Origin: Strigops habroptila
Taxonomy: Eukaryota; Chordata; Aves; Psittaciformes; Psittacidae
DNA: 64,000 bases
Direction: 5' to 3'
NCBI RefSeq assembly: GCF_004027225.2
Contig: NW_022651110.1
Location: 62,001-126,000 of the forward strand
In this document: piece after piece, positions 38,701 to 58,973 of the stretch
Layout of the letters: each line of letters opens with the position of its first letter
Numbering within the stretch: position 1 is the stretch's first letter
Made by a program: the position numbers and the translations under genes
The notes under the pieces: generated by a model
Told to the model about the DNA's origin: nothing
What the model saw: the letters and a program-made list of their open reading frames with translations, nothing else
Database searches by the model: none

Positions 38701-41262
38701 GCGGGCCCCCCTGGCCCCATGGTAAGTGAGGCGGGGTGAGCTCTGGGGATGGGTGGCCTGAGCCAGGTCCCCAGACACCCACTTTGGCCTCTTGCAGGGT
38801 CCTGTGGGTTTGCCTGGCCTCAAGGGAGACCCCGGCCACAAAGGAGATAAGGTGGGACAAGGGGATGGTTGGGCACAAGTTGGGGTGTCCCCAAGCACCC
38901 CCTGCTCCTGGGGTTGCCTCATGCTGCCCTTTGTCCCCAGGGCCACGCTGGCCTCATTGGCCTCATTGGACCACCAGGAGAGATGGGGGAGAAAGGAGAC
39001 CAAGGGCTCCCTGGCATCCAGGGCCCCCCCGGACCCAAAGGGGACCCTGTGAGTGTTTGGTGTCACCCCCAAGCTTGGGGTGAATGGGGAAGAGGGGGAC
39101 ACAAGGTCCAGGCCCCCATTTGAGCACAGGGGTGATGCTACCTCTTACCCACAGGGTCTGGCTGGACCCACGGGCCCCCCTGGACCCCCTGGGCCCCCCG
39201 GGCTCTCAGTGAGTATCTCCCTGCACTGCGTGGGGCAGGGGGGACCCCAAGCCCCAATGAGGGGTCATGGGGAGCTGCGATGGGGTCCTCATCCAGCACC
39301 TCTCTCCTCTCTTCTCCTCCCCACAGGGTCCCTTGGGCCAGAAGGGTTCCAAAGGCTCCCCGGTGAGTGCTGGGGGCGATGAGGGGGTTCATCTCTCCCC
39401 ATTGCCCGCAGTGGGTACCGTGACGCTGAGTCCTCTTCTTTTACAGGGTGCTCTTGGTCCCCGAGGTGACACAGGCCCCCCCGGTCCCCCGGGACCACCA
39501 GTGAGTAAAGGGATGCTTTGGGCATGTCTGGCACCTCCTGATCCCCCTCATCCCATCGCCTGCCCCCCGTTTTCCCCCCCCCCATCCTCCTCCTGTGTCC
39601 CAGGGCCGCCCGGCCGAGCTGCTGGAGCCGCTGCCCTCCAGCGGGCACCGGAGGCACCGCCGGGCAAGCCAAGGGGTCCGGGGGGAGCAGGAGGACCCCC
39701 CCCCCGGGTCCCGAGGGGCTGGAGGAGGTGTTGGCATCACTCCGCTCCCTCCGTACCGAGGTGGAGCAGCTCCGGAGGCCCCTGGGCACCGCCGAGAGCC
39801 CGGCGCGGGTCTGCAGCGAGCTGCGGCTCTGCCACCCGCACCTCCGGGACGGTGAGGATGGAGGGGACCCGTGGAGGGACAAGGGACACCAAACCCTGCT
39901 CTGGGTGCTGGGTGACATGGGCGGGACCCTCTCTCCGTGTCTGTCCTTGCCAGGTGAATACTGGATTGATCCCAACCAGGGCTGCTCCCGCGATGCCTTC
40001 AGAGTGTTCTGCAACTTCACAGCGGGCGGTGAGACCTGTCTCTTCCCTGAGAAGAAGCTGGAAGCGGTGAGTTGGAGCTGGAATGTTCCAGGGGGCAAAA
40101 GGGCTTGGAGGAGCTTCACCCTCCCAACCCCAGCACTGTCTCTGGTCTCTGCCCAGGTCCGCCTGGCTGCCTGGAGCAGGGAGAAGCCGGGAACGTGGTT
40201 CAGCACCTTCAAACGGGGCAAGAAGGTGGGTGCGAGGCGGGGGACGAGGCAGCCCCCATGTGTGGTGTCACCATGGCCCCTATCCCGTCCTTCCCTCCAG
40301 TTCTCCTACGTGGATGCGGATGGGAACGCCGTGCCCGTGCCCCAGCTCACCTTCCTGCGGCTCCTGAGCGCCGGCGCCCGCCAGAACTTCACCTTGAGCT
40401 GCCAAAATGCTGCCGCCTGGTTCGACGCCGGCGCCGGCACCTTCGCCCGTGCCCTGCGCTTCCGTGCGGCCAACGACGAGGAGCTGGGACACAACCACCC
40501 AGCCACCCCCATCCGTGCCCTGCACGACGGCTGCCAGGTAGGGCCTGGGTCCCCAGCCCAGCACCTCCCTCATCCCCCTTCCTCATCCCAAGCTCTCTAG
40601 AGGGTTATAGAAGCACGGAATGGGTTGAGTTGGAAGGGACCTGAAGCTCATCCAGTTCCAACCCCCTGCCATGGGCAGGGACACCTTCCACTAGAGCAGG
40701 TTGCCAGGGACCCCTTGGCATCCTTGAGCACTGCCAGGGAGGATTCATCCAGACTTTCTCCATTCAAACCATTGCAGTGTCCCACCACCCTCATGGTGAG
40801 GAGCTTCTTCCTTATCTCCAGCCTGAACTTCCCCTGTTTCAGTTTGAACCCATCAATCACCCCTTGTCCTGTCAGACCCTGCTGAAGGTCCATCTCCAGC
40901 ATCCCTGTAGCCCCCTTCAGCCCCTGGAAGCTGCTCCGAGGTCTCCACGCAGCTTCTCTTCCCCAGCCCCAATGTTCTCAGCCTGGCTCCAGATGGGAGC
41001 TGCTCCAGGCTCAACATTCCCAATGTTCTCAGCCCGGCTCCATACACGAGCTGCTCCAGGCCTTGCTCATCCCCGTGGCTCGTGGGATGGGACAAGGAGA
41101 CCCCCCTTCCTGCAGGGACGCCGTGGCCAGGAGCGGACGGTGCTGGAGGTGGCCTCATCCCGTGTGGAGCGGTTCCCTCTGATGGATGTGGCCGTCCTTG
41201 ACTTTGGAAACACCAGCCAGAAGTTCGGCTTCGAGCTGGGCCCCGTCTGCTTCACGGGCTGA
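23739..41262 (+). CDS. COL5A3: Collagen type V alpha 3 chain
   Basis: This is a fibrillar collagen chain, secreted and assembled into type V heterotrimers that nucleate and limit collagen I fibrils. Sixty-seven exons give about 1,768 residues against 1,745 in human. The order is signal peptide ([17 protein letters not shown]), laminin-G-like N-propeptide, basic and acidic variable region, long Gly-X-Y helix, and fibrillar C-propeptide. Exons 10-62 all begin with a glycine codon and are in phase, many of them 45, 54 or 108 bp, as in fibrillar collagens. The C-propeptide phrases [20 protein letters not shown] and [11 protein letters not shown] identify the chain family, and the gene order identifies alpha 3. 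Exon 63 (39604-39851) has one base more than phase allows, near a run of ten C. Introns carry many tandem arrays. Confidence 0.96.
24470..24735 (+). repeat. Minisatellite in COL5A3 intron 1
   Basis: Tandem units of about 18-25 bp near GGGGGGATCCCATGGATGG lie between exons 1 and 2. Confidence 0.9.
25075..25628 (+). repeat. 18-bp minisatellite in COL5A3 intron 2
   Basis: About 30 copies of CCCAATGGTGGGTGTCCC-like units fill nearly the whole intron 25040-25649. Confidence 0.95.
26222..26510 (+). repeat. 19-20-bp minisatellite in COL5A3 intron 4
   Basis: About 15 copies of CCCCATCCCTTGTGCTGTGT with CTCTGCTG variants lie in tandem. Confidence 0.94.
28738..29138 (+). repeat. 27-bp pyrimidine minisatellite in COL5A3 intron 13
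   Basis: About 15 copies of units built from CCCCTTCACCCCTC and TTCTTCCTCC form a 400-bp C/T tract that abuts the acceptor of exon 14. Confidence 0.95.
30298..30830 (+). repeat. 18-bp minisatellite in COL5A3 intron 21
   Basis: About 29 copies of TTTGGGTGCAGCATCACC-like units lie in tandem. Because 18 is a multiple of three, one antisense frame stays open through the array. It has no other coding support. Confidence 0.96.
31505..31798 (+). repeat. 24-bp minisatellite in COL5A3 intron 26
   Basis: About 11 copies of units near GGGAATAGGGTCCTTATTCC lie in tandem. Confidence 0.94.
32736..33025 (+). repeat. CCCATC microsatellite in COL5A3 intron 32
   Basis: About 290 bp of (CCCAT)n and CCCTCCCATC units occur on the sense strand. 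A short CCTGTATC array at 32440-32515 in intron 30 is of similar kind. Confidence 0.95.
33524..33717 (+). repeat. 40-bp near-perfect inverted repeat in COL5A3 intron 34
   Basis: The arm 33524-33563 (starting CATCTCCCCTCTCCCAGC) is the reverse complement of 33678-33717 except for one base, which would be a G-U pair in RNA. The loop is about 114 nt and holds a third partial copy of the right arm at about 33627-33652. A further tandem copy of the right arm lies at about 33738-33785. Confidence 0.93.
34203..34375 (+). repeat. TCCCTGTG microsatellite in COL5A3 intron 37
   Basis: This is a tandem array of TCCCTGTG and TCCCTGTA octamers, about 20 copies. Intron 38 holds a smaller array of GGAAGAGGCAGGAGATG (34465-34550). 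Confidence 0.94.
37331..37975 (+). repeat. CATC tetranucleotide array in COL5A3 intron 52
   Basis: About 640 bp of (CCAT)n with CCTCCAT and CATCATC interruptions fill the intron from just after the donor to the acceptor of exon 37982-38035. Confidence 0.97.
39604..41262 (+). other. COL5A3: COL5A3 exons 63-67: C-propeptide
   Basis: Exons are 39604-39851, 39954-40066, 40157-40225, 40301-40537 and 41116-41262. The fibrillar C-propeptide directs chain choice and trimer formation. Exon 63 begins in frame ([10 protein letters not shown]) and ends in a different frame ([20 protein letters not shown]), because it is 248 rather than 247 bases long. Exons 64-67 are in phase with the second frame and keep the cysteines and the glycosylation-type site NFT. 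The stop is at 41260-41262. Confidence 0.9.
40605..41080 (-). repeat. CR1 LINE 3' fragment
   Basis: The reverse complement of a CR1 3' end (GAATGGGTTGAGTTGGAAGGGACC onset, CCCACCACCCTCATGG) lies in the last COL5A3 intron. It ends about 35 bp before the last exon. Confidence 0.92.
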
Positions 41263-42180
41263 CACACACAGGCTGGGATGGGTTTTGGGGGACGCCGGGG
41301 GTGTCACTGCTCCCACCGCCAACCCCTGTGCCAGGGATGCTGATCCAGGGAATACTCAGGACTCGGAGCTGCCCCTCCTGCGTGCACGGAACCCCCTTAT
41401 TTATACACCTCCCCTTGGGGGGGGACAACTGGGGCAGGGCCCCCCCCAGGTAAAGAGGGGTTTCAAGGCAGCCCCCCCCCTCCCCGTGGTGCTACAACGC
41501 TCCCCAGGAGCCCCCACAGTGAAGCACTGGACGTGCCCTTGGCACGGCAACACCGCGAAGCCCATCCCAGTGCCGCCGGCGTTCCCGAGGGTGGGATGAG
41601 TTAAACCTCCTCCTTCACCCCCCAACACTCCGTGCTGGGGGTGGGAAGTGGGGGGACCCCCCAGCCCCTTGGGGCGGTCACCCCAGCTCACGGCAGAGGG
41701 GACCTGGGGAGGTTGGGACATTGCCTCGGCCCTGGTGCCAGTTACTGTCCGATAAACCTGTATCCAAGTGTCTCCCACCCCCAATTCTTGATGGTTTCCA
41801 TGGAAATGGGACAGGTTTGGGGGGGGGGGCCTGCGCACCCCAAATTGGGCTTCGTGACACCCTGAGGCTGCTCCCCAACATCCCCCCCTTCTCCATCCTT
41901 CCATCCCCCAAGAGGAACCTGGAGCAGAACAGGGAGCACCCCAATTCCCCCCATCCCAACCCCCAATCCGCAGAGACCCCGGAGTGGGGACCAGGACAGG
42001 GGGTGCCCCCAATCCCCCCCACCCCAAACCCCCATCCCCAGAGACCCCCAAGAGGAGACCCGGGACTGCCCCCCCTCGCCAAACCCCCATCTCAGGGGAC
42101 CGGGGCAGGAGAAGGGGACAGGGGGGTGCCCCCAAACCCCCCCCGGCCCCCAAACCCGCACCCCAGAGACCCCGCAGCGG
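41263..42180. other. COL5A3 3' UTR and gap before OLFM2
   Basis: This C-rich sequence follows the COL5A3 stop. A GATAAA variant at about 41752 is the best polyadenylation candidate, and no AATAAA is seen. I see no gene in 41770-42180. Confidence 0.5.
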
Positions 42181-42501
42181 GGAGCGGGTGCTCGGGGAAG
42201 GCTCGGCCGCTTCCCTCGCTCCCCCCGGGGGTTCGGCTCCGGTTCGGTTCCGCCCATCCCGGCCCGGTCCGACGCCTCCAGCTCCCGTTACCGGGGCCGC
42301 CGCTGCAGCCGGTAGCGGCCGGTACCGATCGGAGCGGGGCGGGGGGGGTGGAGAGGCGGCGCGGACAAAGGCGGCGGCGGCGGCGGCGGCGGCGGCGGGG
42401 CCCGGCCCGGGGATGCGGCTGCGGCGGCGCTGAGCGGCTGCGGCTCCGGTAACGGCTCCGGTAGCGGCTCCGGTAGCGGCGGGGGGGTCCGTGCCTGCAG
42501 G
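42181..42501 (+). promoter_or_regulatory. OLFM2: OLFM2 upstream promoter, CpG island
   Basis: This very CpG-rich block has a (CGG)n run at about 42372-42395 and GCTCCGGTA repeats at about 42440-42475, directly before the upstream first exon. No TATA box is seen. Confidence 0.6.
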
Positions 42502-52842
<10,341 letters not shown>

Positions 52843-53090
52843 CCCGGCGCCTCTGCTCTCCATCCCCAGCTCTTTGGTTTAATACACTTCATCCTCTTCG
52901 TCTTCCTCCTCCTTTTCCTCTTTGGTTTTCATGTTTTGGACTATTCCTTTGGTTCCTTCCCGCGGTTCATGGCGCATGGATCTCGTTGGCCTCCATCGGA
53001 GCCGACCTCAGTTGGGCTTTTGGTTCTCTTCATTTATCTACTTTTAATTTACATCTTTAATTTGGTGGCAAATAAAACCAGTCTCTGATG

Positions 53091-56000
53091 TTTGATGGGG
53101 CTCCTGATGATAGTTTCTCCCCCCCCACCAATTACCAGTGGATGTGTGAGGGGATGGAGGAGACATGGAGGAGATGTGGAGGAGATGGGTTGGGAGGGGA
53201 TAAAGGGATGGAGGGCCATGGGGCTGGAGGTGTCAGAGGAACCGGTGCTGCTGGGGGCTCTGCAGGCAGCATCACCACGGGCATAATAAAGCTTCCAATG
53301 GTCACAGAGAGCTCATGGTAGTGGTGCTGGGGGGACATCAATAGGTCTTGGGGGAGAAGACCCTGGTGCCCCTTCTGCAGGAAGCACGTGGCAGGTACTG
53401 GGGGCTGCGGTGCAAAGGGACCGGGGAAAAACCAGGGGCTGGGAGTTGGAATGCATGCCTGCCTCTCACCCCCATCCCATCCTCATCTCCATCCCCATCT
53501 TCATGCCAGCCCCATCCCATCCTATCAAATCCCACCCCATCCACATCCCCATCCCCTCTCCATCCCATCCTATCCACATCCCCATCCCCTCTCCACCCCA
53601 TCCTATCCATCCCCATCTCCATTTCCATCCCCATCCCATCCTGTCCAACCCACCCCCATTCCCATCTCTATCCCCATCCCCATCCCACCTCCTCCCCAAA
53701 GCCCCCCCCCCCCAGCCCCGCCACACTTCTCTCCAAGAGTCTTCCCATTTCCAACCCCCCCACTTCATCCCCCACCTTCCAGCTGGATTCACCTCCCAAA
53801 ATGCCACCTCAGTGCTGGAGCAATGGAGATTGATGGGGCTGAGACAGAGCTTTGGGGAAGAGATCACCAGGACGATGCCACCGACGGCCTCACAGGGACC
53901 TTGGTCACCTTCCCCTGCATCCCTCAAGCCTGGGTGTCCTTAGAGGGGGACCCTGTGTGAGGCCAGGGATGCAGGGATGCAGGGATACAGGAGATGCAGC
54001 CAGTGCTGCAGTGGAGGCACCTTCAGTCGGTGCCTAGAACTGAGGTGGGAATAAGCCCCCAACCCAATGCGCTTTTCCTTGGTGCCTCTGTTTGGGCTAC
54101 GCCAGAAAGGGGGAGTGGTAAAAACCCCAATAACCCAGAGCTTTAATAACCTCCCATATGTAGAAACTCTTCTGGAAAACAGCCTGGGATCACTCGTCCT
54201 GCAGGCTGGGTTTTTCCAGCTCATTGGAATTCTCCTGCAGGCTCAGCCTTAACAGGAGGAGAAATGGTTATTCAGCCCTGATCCCGGCTGGGGATGGAGC
54301 TGGAGGGGTTGGGAAGGGGGGAAACACCCTGCAGCTCCTTTGGGTAGTGTTCAAAAGGGGGATCCAATGTGTTCCCATATTCCCAATGCTCTGGGTGCCC
54401 AGATCCCTGAGCCCAAAGGGATTGTCTGTGGCTCGCCAAGTGCCAGCCCTGCTGTTAGGAACTCGCTTCGTCATGAAAGCATCAGCAAATCCATCCCCTT
54501 CCCAGGGCTCCGGCGCGGATCGTGTTCACTGCAGAGCCCTGGTGCTGTGTCTGGACTTTCCTCCCAAGGGAAAACCAGTGGGAGCTCCATAATTGAGGCT
54601 TATTTATGGCAGGGAAGTGGCGAGCGGCGGGAGCTTCATCCCCATCTCCATCCTCATCCCCATCACATCCTATCCAATCCCATCCCCAGCTCCATCCCCA
54701 TGGGAGCATGCGGTTGGTGGCACTAAAACAGGCTGTGGAGGGGAAAAAGCTGGAATTTCAGCCCTCATTCCCCTGCCCCTCGCTGGGAATGATGACGATG
54801 GAGGAAAGTGGCCATTAACCTGCTTTTAGCACCCCTGGTTCCTCCCCAGGGTAGGGAGCAGGGCATGGCTCTGCTAGTAGATACCTGCTCTGACATATAG
54901 GTAGATATCAATAAGGTGGATCAAAACCTAATCAAGAATATAGAGAAATTTTAAGCCGAATATATACATATTAGAATATATAATAATCTTGTCTTATTAG
55001 CTAGAATATATGTGATTAATGTAACATAATGCAATATAATATAATGCAGTATAATGAATACAATAGAATAGATATAAAATACATCTGTGTGTCATATATA
55101 GATGTATGCTATATATCTTACAGCTATACATACCAAGTGAAGTGCTGCACCCCCAGGGCACCTTGGAGGGGTGCTGGAAGAGCACTCCCTAAATAATGGG
55201 CACCCCCAAGGGCCTTGTGGGGGGGAAAAAGACCCCCTAAACTCCCCCCTAAACCCTCCTTTCCTAACCCCTGCGGCTGGGGCTGAGATTCCCACTTCAG
55301 TGTCTCATGTGAGATTAAAACCCCACGAAGGGGGCTGGTTTGGGGGGGGTTAATACCTGGTTTTAAGCCAGCGTCTCACACCAGGAGCACTGGATAAAAG
55401 GGAACTTGTGCAGGAGAGGGTTTATTTATGAGTTTCCGCAGGAATCCAGATGAGATCCCGCTTCCCGCAGCTGGGGGATGGATGGTGCCTCCCCAGCCCA
55501 GCTCTACTCCTGTGCTTCTCCTAGTTCTTTATTTATGGCCCCATTCAGATCACTCCAGCAATAGTTACTCCTCAGGGAAATCCATCTCCCACTGGAAGCT
55601 CCCGACCAATACAAACCCCACTGCAGCAGAGGGGATGGGGATGAGCTGGGCTGCTTTTCCCTCCTCCCTTCTGGGAGGTGGTGGAAGGGCAGGAGCCCAC
55701 GGAGGATGCTCGAGCAGCTTGGGCTTAACCCAGGGGACAACAGCAGGGATGTGGACGGCAAAACCACCCCCAACCTATGGAATACCCATTTCCCTTCATC
55801 TTTAATGAATTAGCTCCTGCTAATGAAAAGCATCACATTGCCATGACATTCCAGCACCCAGCCCAGCCCCGCAGCACTGGTTGGGTATTAAACTGATAAA
55901 TAATAGATGTTCACCATTAATGAACCCATTGAAAAATGGAGATTTTCATGTTAGTTTTCAATTCCCAGCTCCTTTTCTGCTCCCAGCCAAGCTATTAGCA

Positions 56001-57434
56001 CATCCTGGGAGCAGAAGGAACTCAGAGCATCGGAATCAATCCTTTTCATTAGCAAATGGAGAGGTGCTTTAACATTTATCAGCTTATTGATAAGACAAAA
56101 TTGTGTGTGTGGCCCCCCCATGAAACCACACTTTGAATCCCATGTAAACTTCACAGGATTAAATTTATTAAGAGGGATACATTTATAATGGCTTCGCTTG
56201 CTACGCAGATGGAATCTATATTGTAAGTCATTTTCCAACCCAGCAATGAGTGTGGAGGGGAGATTGATTTCTTTTATGGTGCAGTAATACAGGCTCATCT
56301 ATTGCACAGTGGTAAAAGAGATGAAATATGAATATGGAACATGAGGGGAAAAGCCCAGGGTGATGGTTGGCCTGGGATTGGGATGCTCAGAGCACCATAG
56401 GGATAAACCTAACTGGGATGTTCAAGGATAACACTGGCAGATGCACCCAGGACGCTTGGCAAGGAGCATCCCACTTAAACCATCCCCTTCCTCCAGCAAC
56501 TCCAGCCCAAAATGACCCGTTATTGCTCTTGTTCCAATGAGCTTATTGAAATGAGGCTGATTTAAGTCTGAATGAGCTGAAATGCTTTTGCCTCCTCCCT
56601 TCTGCGGGGTGGAAGCAGGGTGGGAGCCCATGAAGGATGCAGGAGCAGCTTGGGAAGAGAAATGAAAGGGGGAAAAAAGGGAATAACAAGACAAATGGGC
56701 TCGAAAAAAGGGGGTTTAAAACCAGGGAATAACAAGACAAATGGGATTTAATTGGCTTAATGGGATCTAATTTGTTTGCAAAAGCCGCCTCACTCCTGAC
56801 CACGGGGAATTTGCAGTGTGTGGATGAACCGCCGTCTCGGCAGCTTTATGGATCCTCCCTGACATCAACCCCTCATTAAATCCACCCTGAGATAGCACTG
56901 GAATGAAAGTGTCAGGATAAAGGATGCCAGGGCCCGCTCCAGGCGAGATTGATGTACTGGGGTAGGGTGTTATCCCTCATCATCTCCCCTCGGAGGGAAG
57001 AGAGGGAACCCCCCCCCCGGCTTCCTTCTCCATCAGCGCTGAGCGGAGCAGCCTCAGCCCATCAGTTATGGTCTAATCCATGGTGGAATCATTCATCCAG
57101 CTCCTGCACGGGGCCGGCAGCTAAAGCAGGGGATGGAAGGGCATTAAAGAGGCAGCAGGTCCCAGCACACCATTAGAGCAAGCCCGGCACTGGCTTGCTG
57201 TTGTGGCACATTGGGGTACACTGGAGATGCTGGGCTGGCACTGGTTCCACTGTGCACACACCGAGTCCTGCCCTGGGGAAGATGAAGCTGCTGTATTAAA
57301 CATGTCACTGGTCGGGTGGGCCAAGGAAGGACTTGGAAGCACTGGTCCCTTCTGATGGCACCAGCATCACCTCCCTCGTGGTGCCAGGCACCCAATGGCA
57401 CCCATGGGTGTGAAGTTGGGTGCTAGGGCAAGGA
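53091..57434. other. Intergenic region, OLFM2 to MAP1LC3C, no gene seen
   Basis: A CCATCCCCATCC array lies at 53465-53690. An AT-rich island, unlike the surroundings, spans about 54890-55140 (TATATA, ATAATATAATG words). A second AT-rich stretch at about 55870-56330 is of high complexity and not a recognised repeat. Small GC-rich unique sequence fills the rest. No frame resembles a known protein. Confidence 0.55.
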
Positions 57435-57650
57435 AGCCTGGAATGGTTTTGGTTGGAAAGGACCTTATAGATCATACAGTACCAAGCCCCTGCCATGGCC
57501 AGGGACACCTTCCACTAGAGCAGGTTGCTCCAAGCCCCGTCCAACACGTCCTTGAACACTGCCAGGGATGGCGCAGCCACAGCTTCTCCATTCAACCCAT
57601 TCCAGTGTCCCACCACCCTCACAGGGAAGAACTTCAGCTCAACTCTCCAT
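57435..57650 (-). repeat. CR1 LINE 3' fragment
   Basis: A short CR1 3' end in reverse complement (TTGGTTGGAAAGGACCTTA, CAGGTTGCTCCAAGCCCC) is followed by a CTTCC-rich tract at 57715-57795. It lies just upstream of MAP1LC3C. Confidence 0.9.
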
Positions 57651-57919
57651 CCACCTTCCACCCAGCCTGGATTTGTATTTATCATTAGCAAATACAAAGG
57701 AGCAAACCCCAAATCTTCTCTCCTCTCTTCCCTTCCCTTCTCTTCTCTTCCCTCTTCTATTCTCTTTTCCCTTTTCCCTTTTTCCATCCCTTCCCTCCCA
57801 GCAGAGCCCAGGTCCCTGCAAGCATCCCAGCTCCTCCCATCCCACCCCAGGTGGGGCAGGACAAGCCTATATCAGGAGCTCTTCCAGCAGCACCTGCCTG
57901 GGGTGGGTCCTGCCTGAGG

Positions 57920-58973
57920 ATGCAGCCAGACAACAGCAGCTCTCGCCCCTTCAAGCAGAGGAGAAGCCTTGGTCTGTCCCTGGGGCAGAGGGAGCGGCAG
58001 GGACACGGTGATGGGCTCTGCTTAGTTCCTCCTTTTCCCTTCCACAGCTGCCAGGATGCAGGAAGTGGCAGAGATCCGGATGAAGTATCCCAACAAGATC
58101 CCGGTGAGGCCTCACCCCCCTCTGTCTGTGGCCACCACAGCAGGGAGAGCCTCTGCTAAAGGCTTCGTTCTGAGGAGCAGACCCAGAGCCTGTCTCACCC
58201 TCCAGCATCTCCTCCCTGCTGTAGGTGGTTGTGGAGCGCTACCAGAAGGAGAAGACTTTGCCCCCCTTGACCAGGACCAAGTATCTGGTGTCCCAGGACT
58301 TGCCCCTGTCCCAGTTTGTGGTTACCCTGCGGTGAGTGGTTCATGACAGAGGGTCCCAGTACAAGGAGGGGGATGTCCACAGCCTTGGGTCAGTGCAAAA
58401 GCCCAGTTTAGGTCCTAGGAACCAGCTTGGCTTGGAAGCTCCTTTGGCTGCTCCACTGGGCAAGGGTTTAATGGATGTTTAAGCTTAGCCTAATGCAATT
58501 AAGCCTTTGCAATTTGCACTTACAGCACTGTTCCCCTACCCTTGCTGGGGTGAGAGGTGACAATTGGCTCTTCATGCCTGTGGGTGGGTGGCACCAGAGG
58601 GACACGATGCTGAAGCTTGGTCCCATTGGGAGAAGCCATTAAACACCTGAGCTGGAGCCATATCCCCATGGATGGAGCCTCCCCAGTGCCCGGTGCTGGG
58701 CAATGCTCACTCACACGTTGCCTTCCCCTTCCTCCCTGCAGGACACGGCTCTACCTGGCCTCCTCCCAGACCTTCTACCTGCTGGTGAACAACAAGGGGC
58801 TGCCAAACATGTCCATCACCATGCAGGAGCTCTACCAGGACAACCAGGATGAGGATGGCTTCCTCTACCTGACCTATGCCTCTCAGGAGATGTTTGGCTG
58901 CTCTTCCTCCATCAACCCACTGACCAACCCCGTGTCCTTGTGGCTGCTCCTCTCAGGCCCCAGATGCTGGTGA
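57920..58973 (+). CDS. MAP1LC3C: Microtubule-associated protein 1 light chain 3 C-like (Atg8 family)
   Basis: This is a ubiquitin-like autophagy protein conjugated to phosphatidylethanolamine on phagophore membranes. The exons are 57920-57971, 58048-58103, 58225-58331 and 58742-58973, all in phase, giving 148 residues against 147 for human LC3C. The N-terminus RPFKQRRSLAARMQEVAEIR aligns without gaps to the LC3C-specific N-terminus, and exon 1 is placed by that match. The core has PNKIPVVVERY, FYLLVNNK, DEDGFLYLTYASQEMFG. The ATG4 cleavage glycine is codon 58896-58898 (residue 124). A 24-residue tail after it is removed on processing and, as usual for LC3C, is longer than in LC3A/B. AATAAA lies at 59301-59306. 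No such gene sits beside OLFM2 in human. Confidence 0.9.

Larger units (their letters stand above)
28155..39500 (+). other. COL5A3: COL5A3 exons 10-62: collagenous region
   Basis: Exon starts are 28155, 28271, 28466, 28641, 29143, 29331, 29455, 29625, 29783, 29910, 30045, 30171, 30853, 31017, 31166, 31300, 31437, 31828, 31981, 32161, 32321, 32539, 32675, 33067, 33424, 33821, 33976, 34140, 34406, 34592, 34820, 34984, 35236, 35457, 35854, 36003, 36159, 36349, 36556, 36703, 36832, 36998, 37245, 37982, 38164, 38306, 38450, 38668, 38798, 38941, 39155, 39327 and 39447 (end 39500). Most are 54 bp. There are also 45-bp exons and several of 108 bp, one of 90 bp (34820-34909) and one of 36 bp (39327-39362). 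I saw no break in the Gly-X-Y register from exon 15 on. The donor at 29679 (GTCTTG) is weak. Confidence 0.92.

Noticed and set aside
53410-53943. Frames of HPHPIPSPSHP across the CCATCC array
   Set aside because: This is simple-repeat translation in intergenic DNA with no splice or start context.
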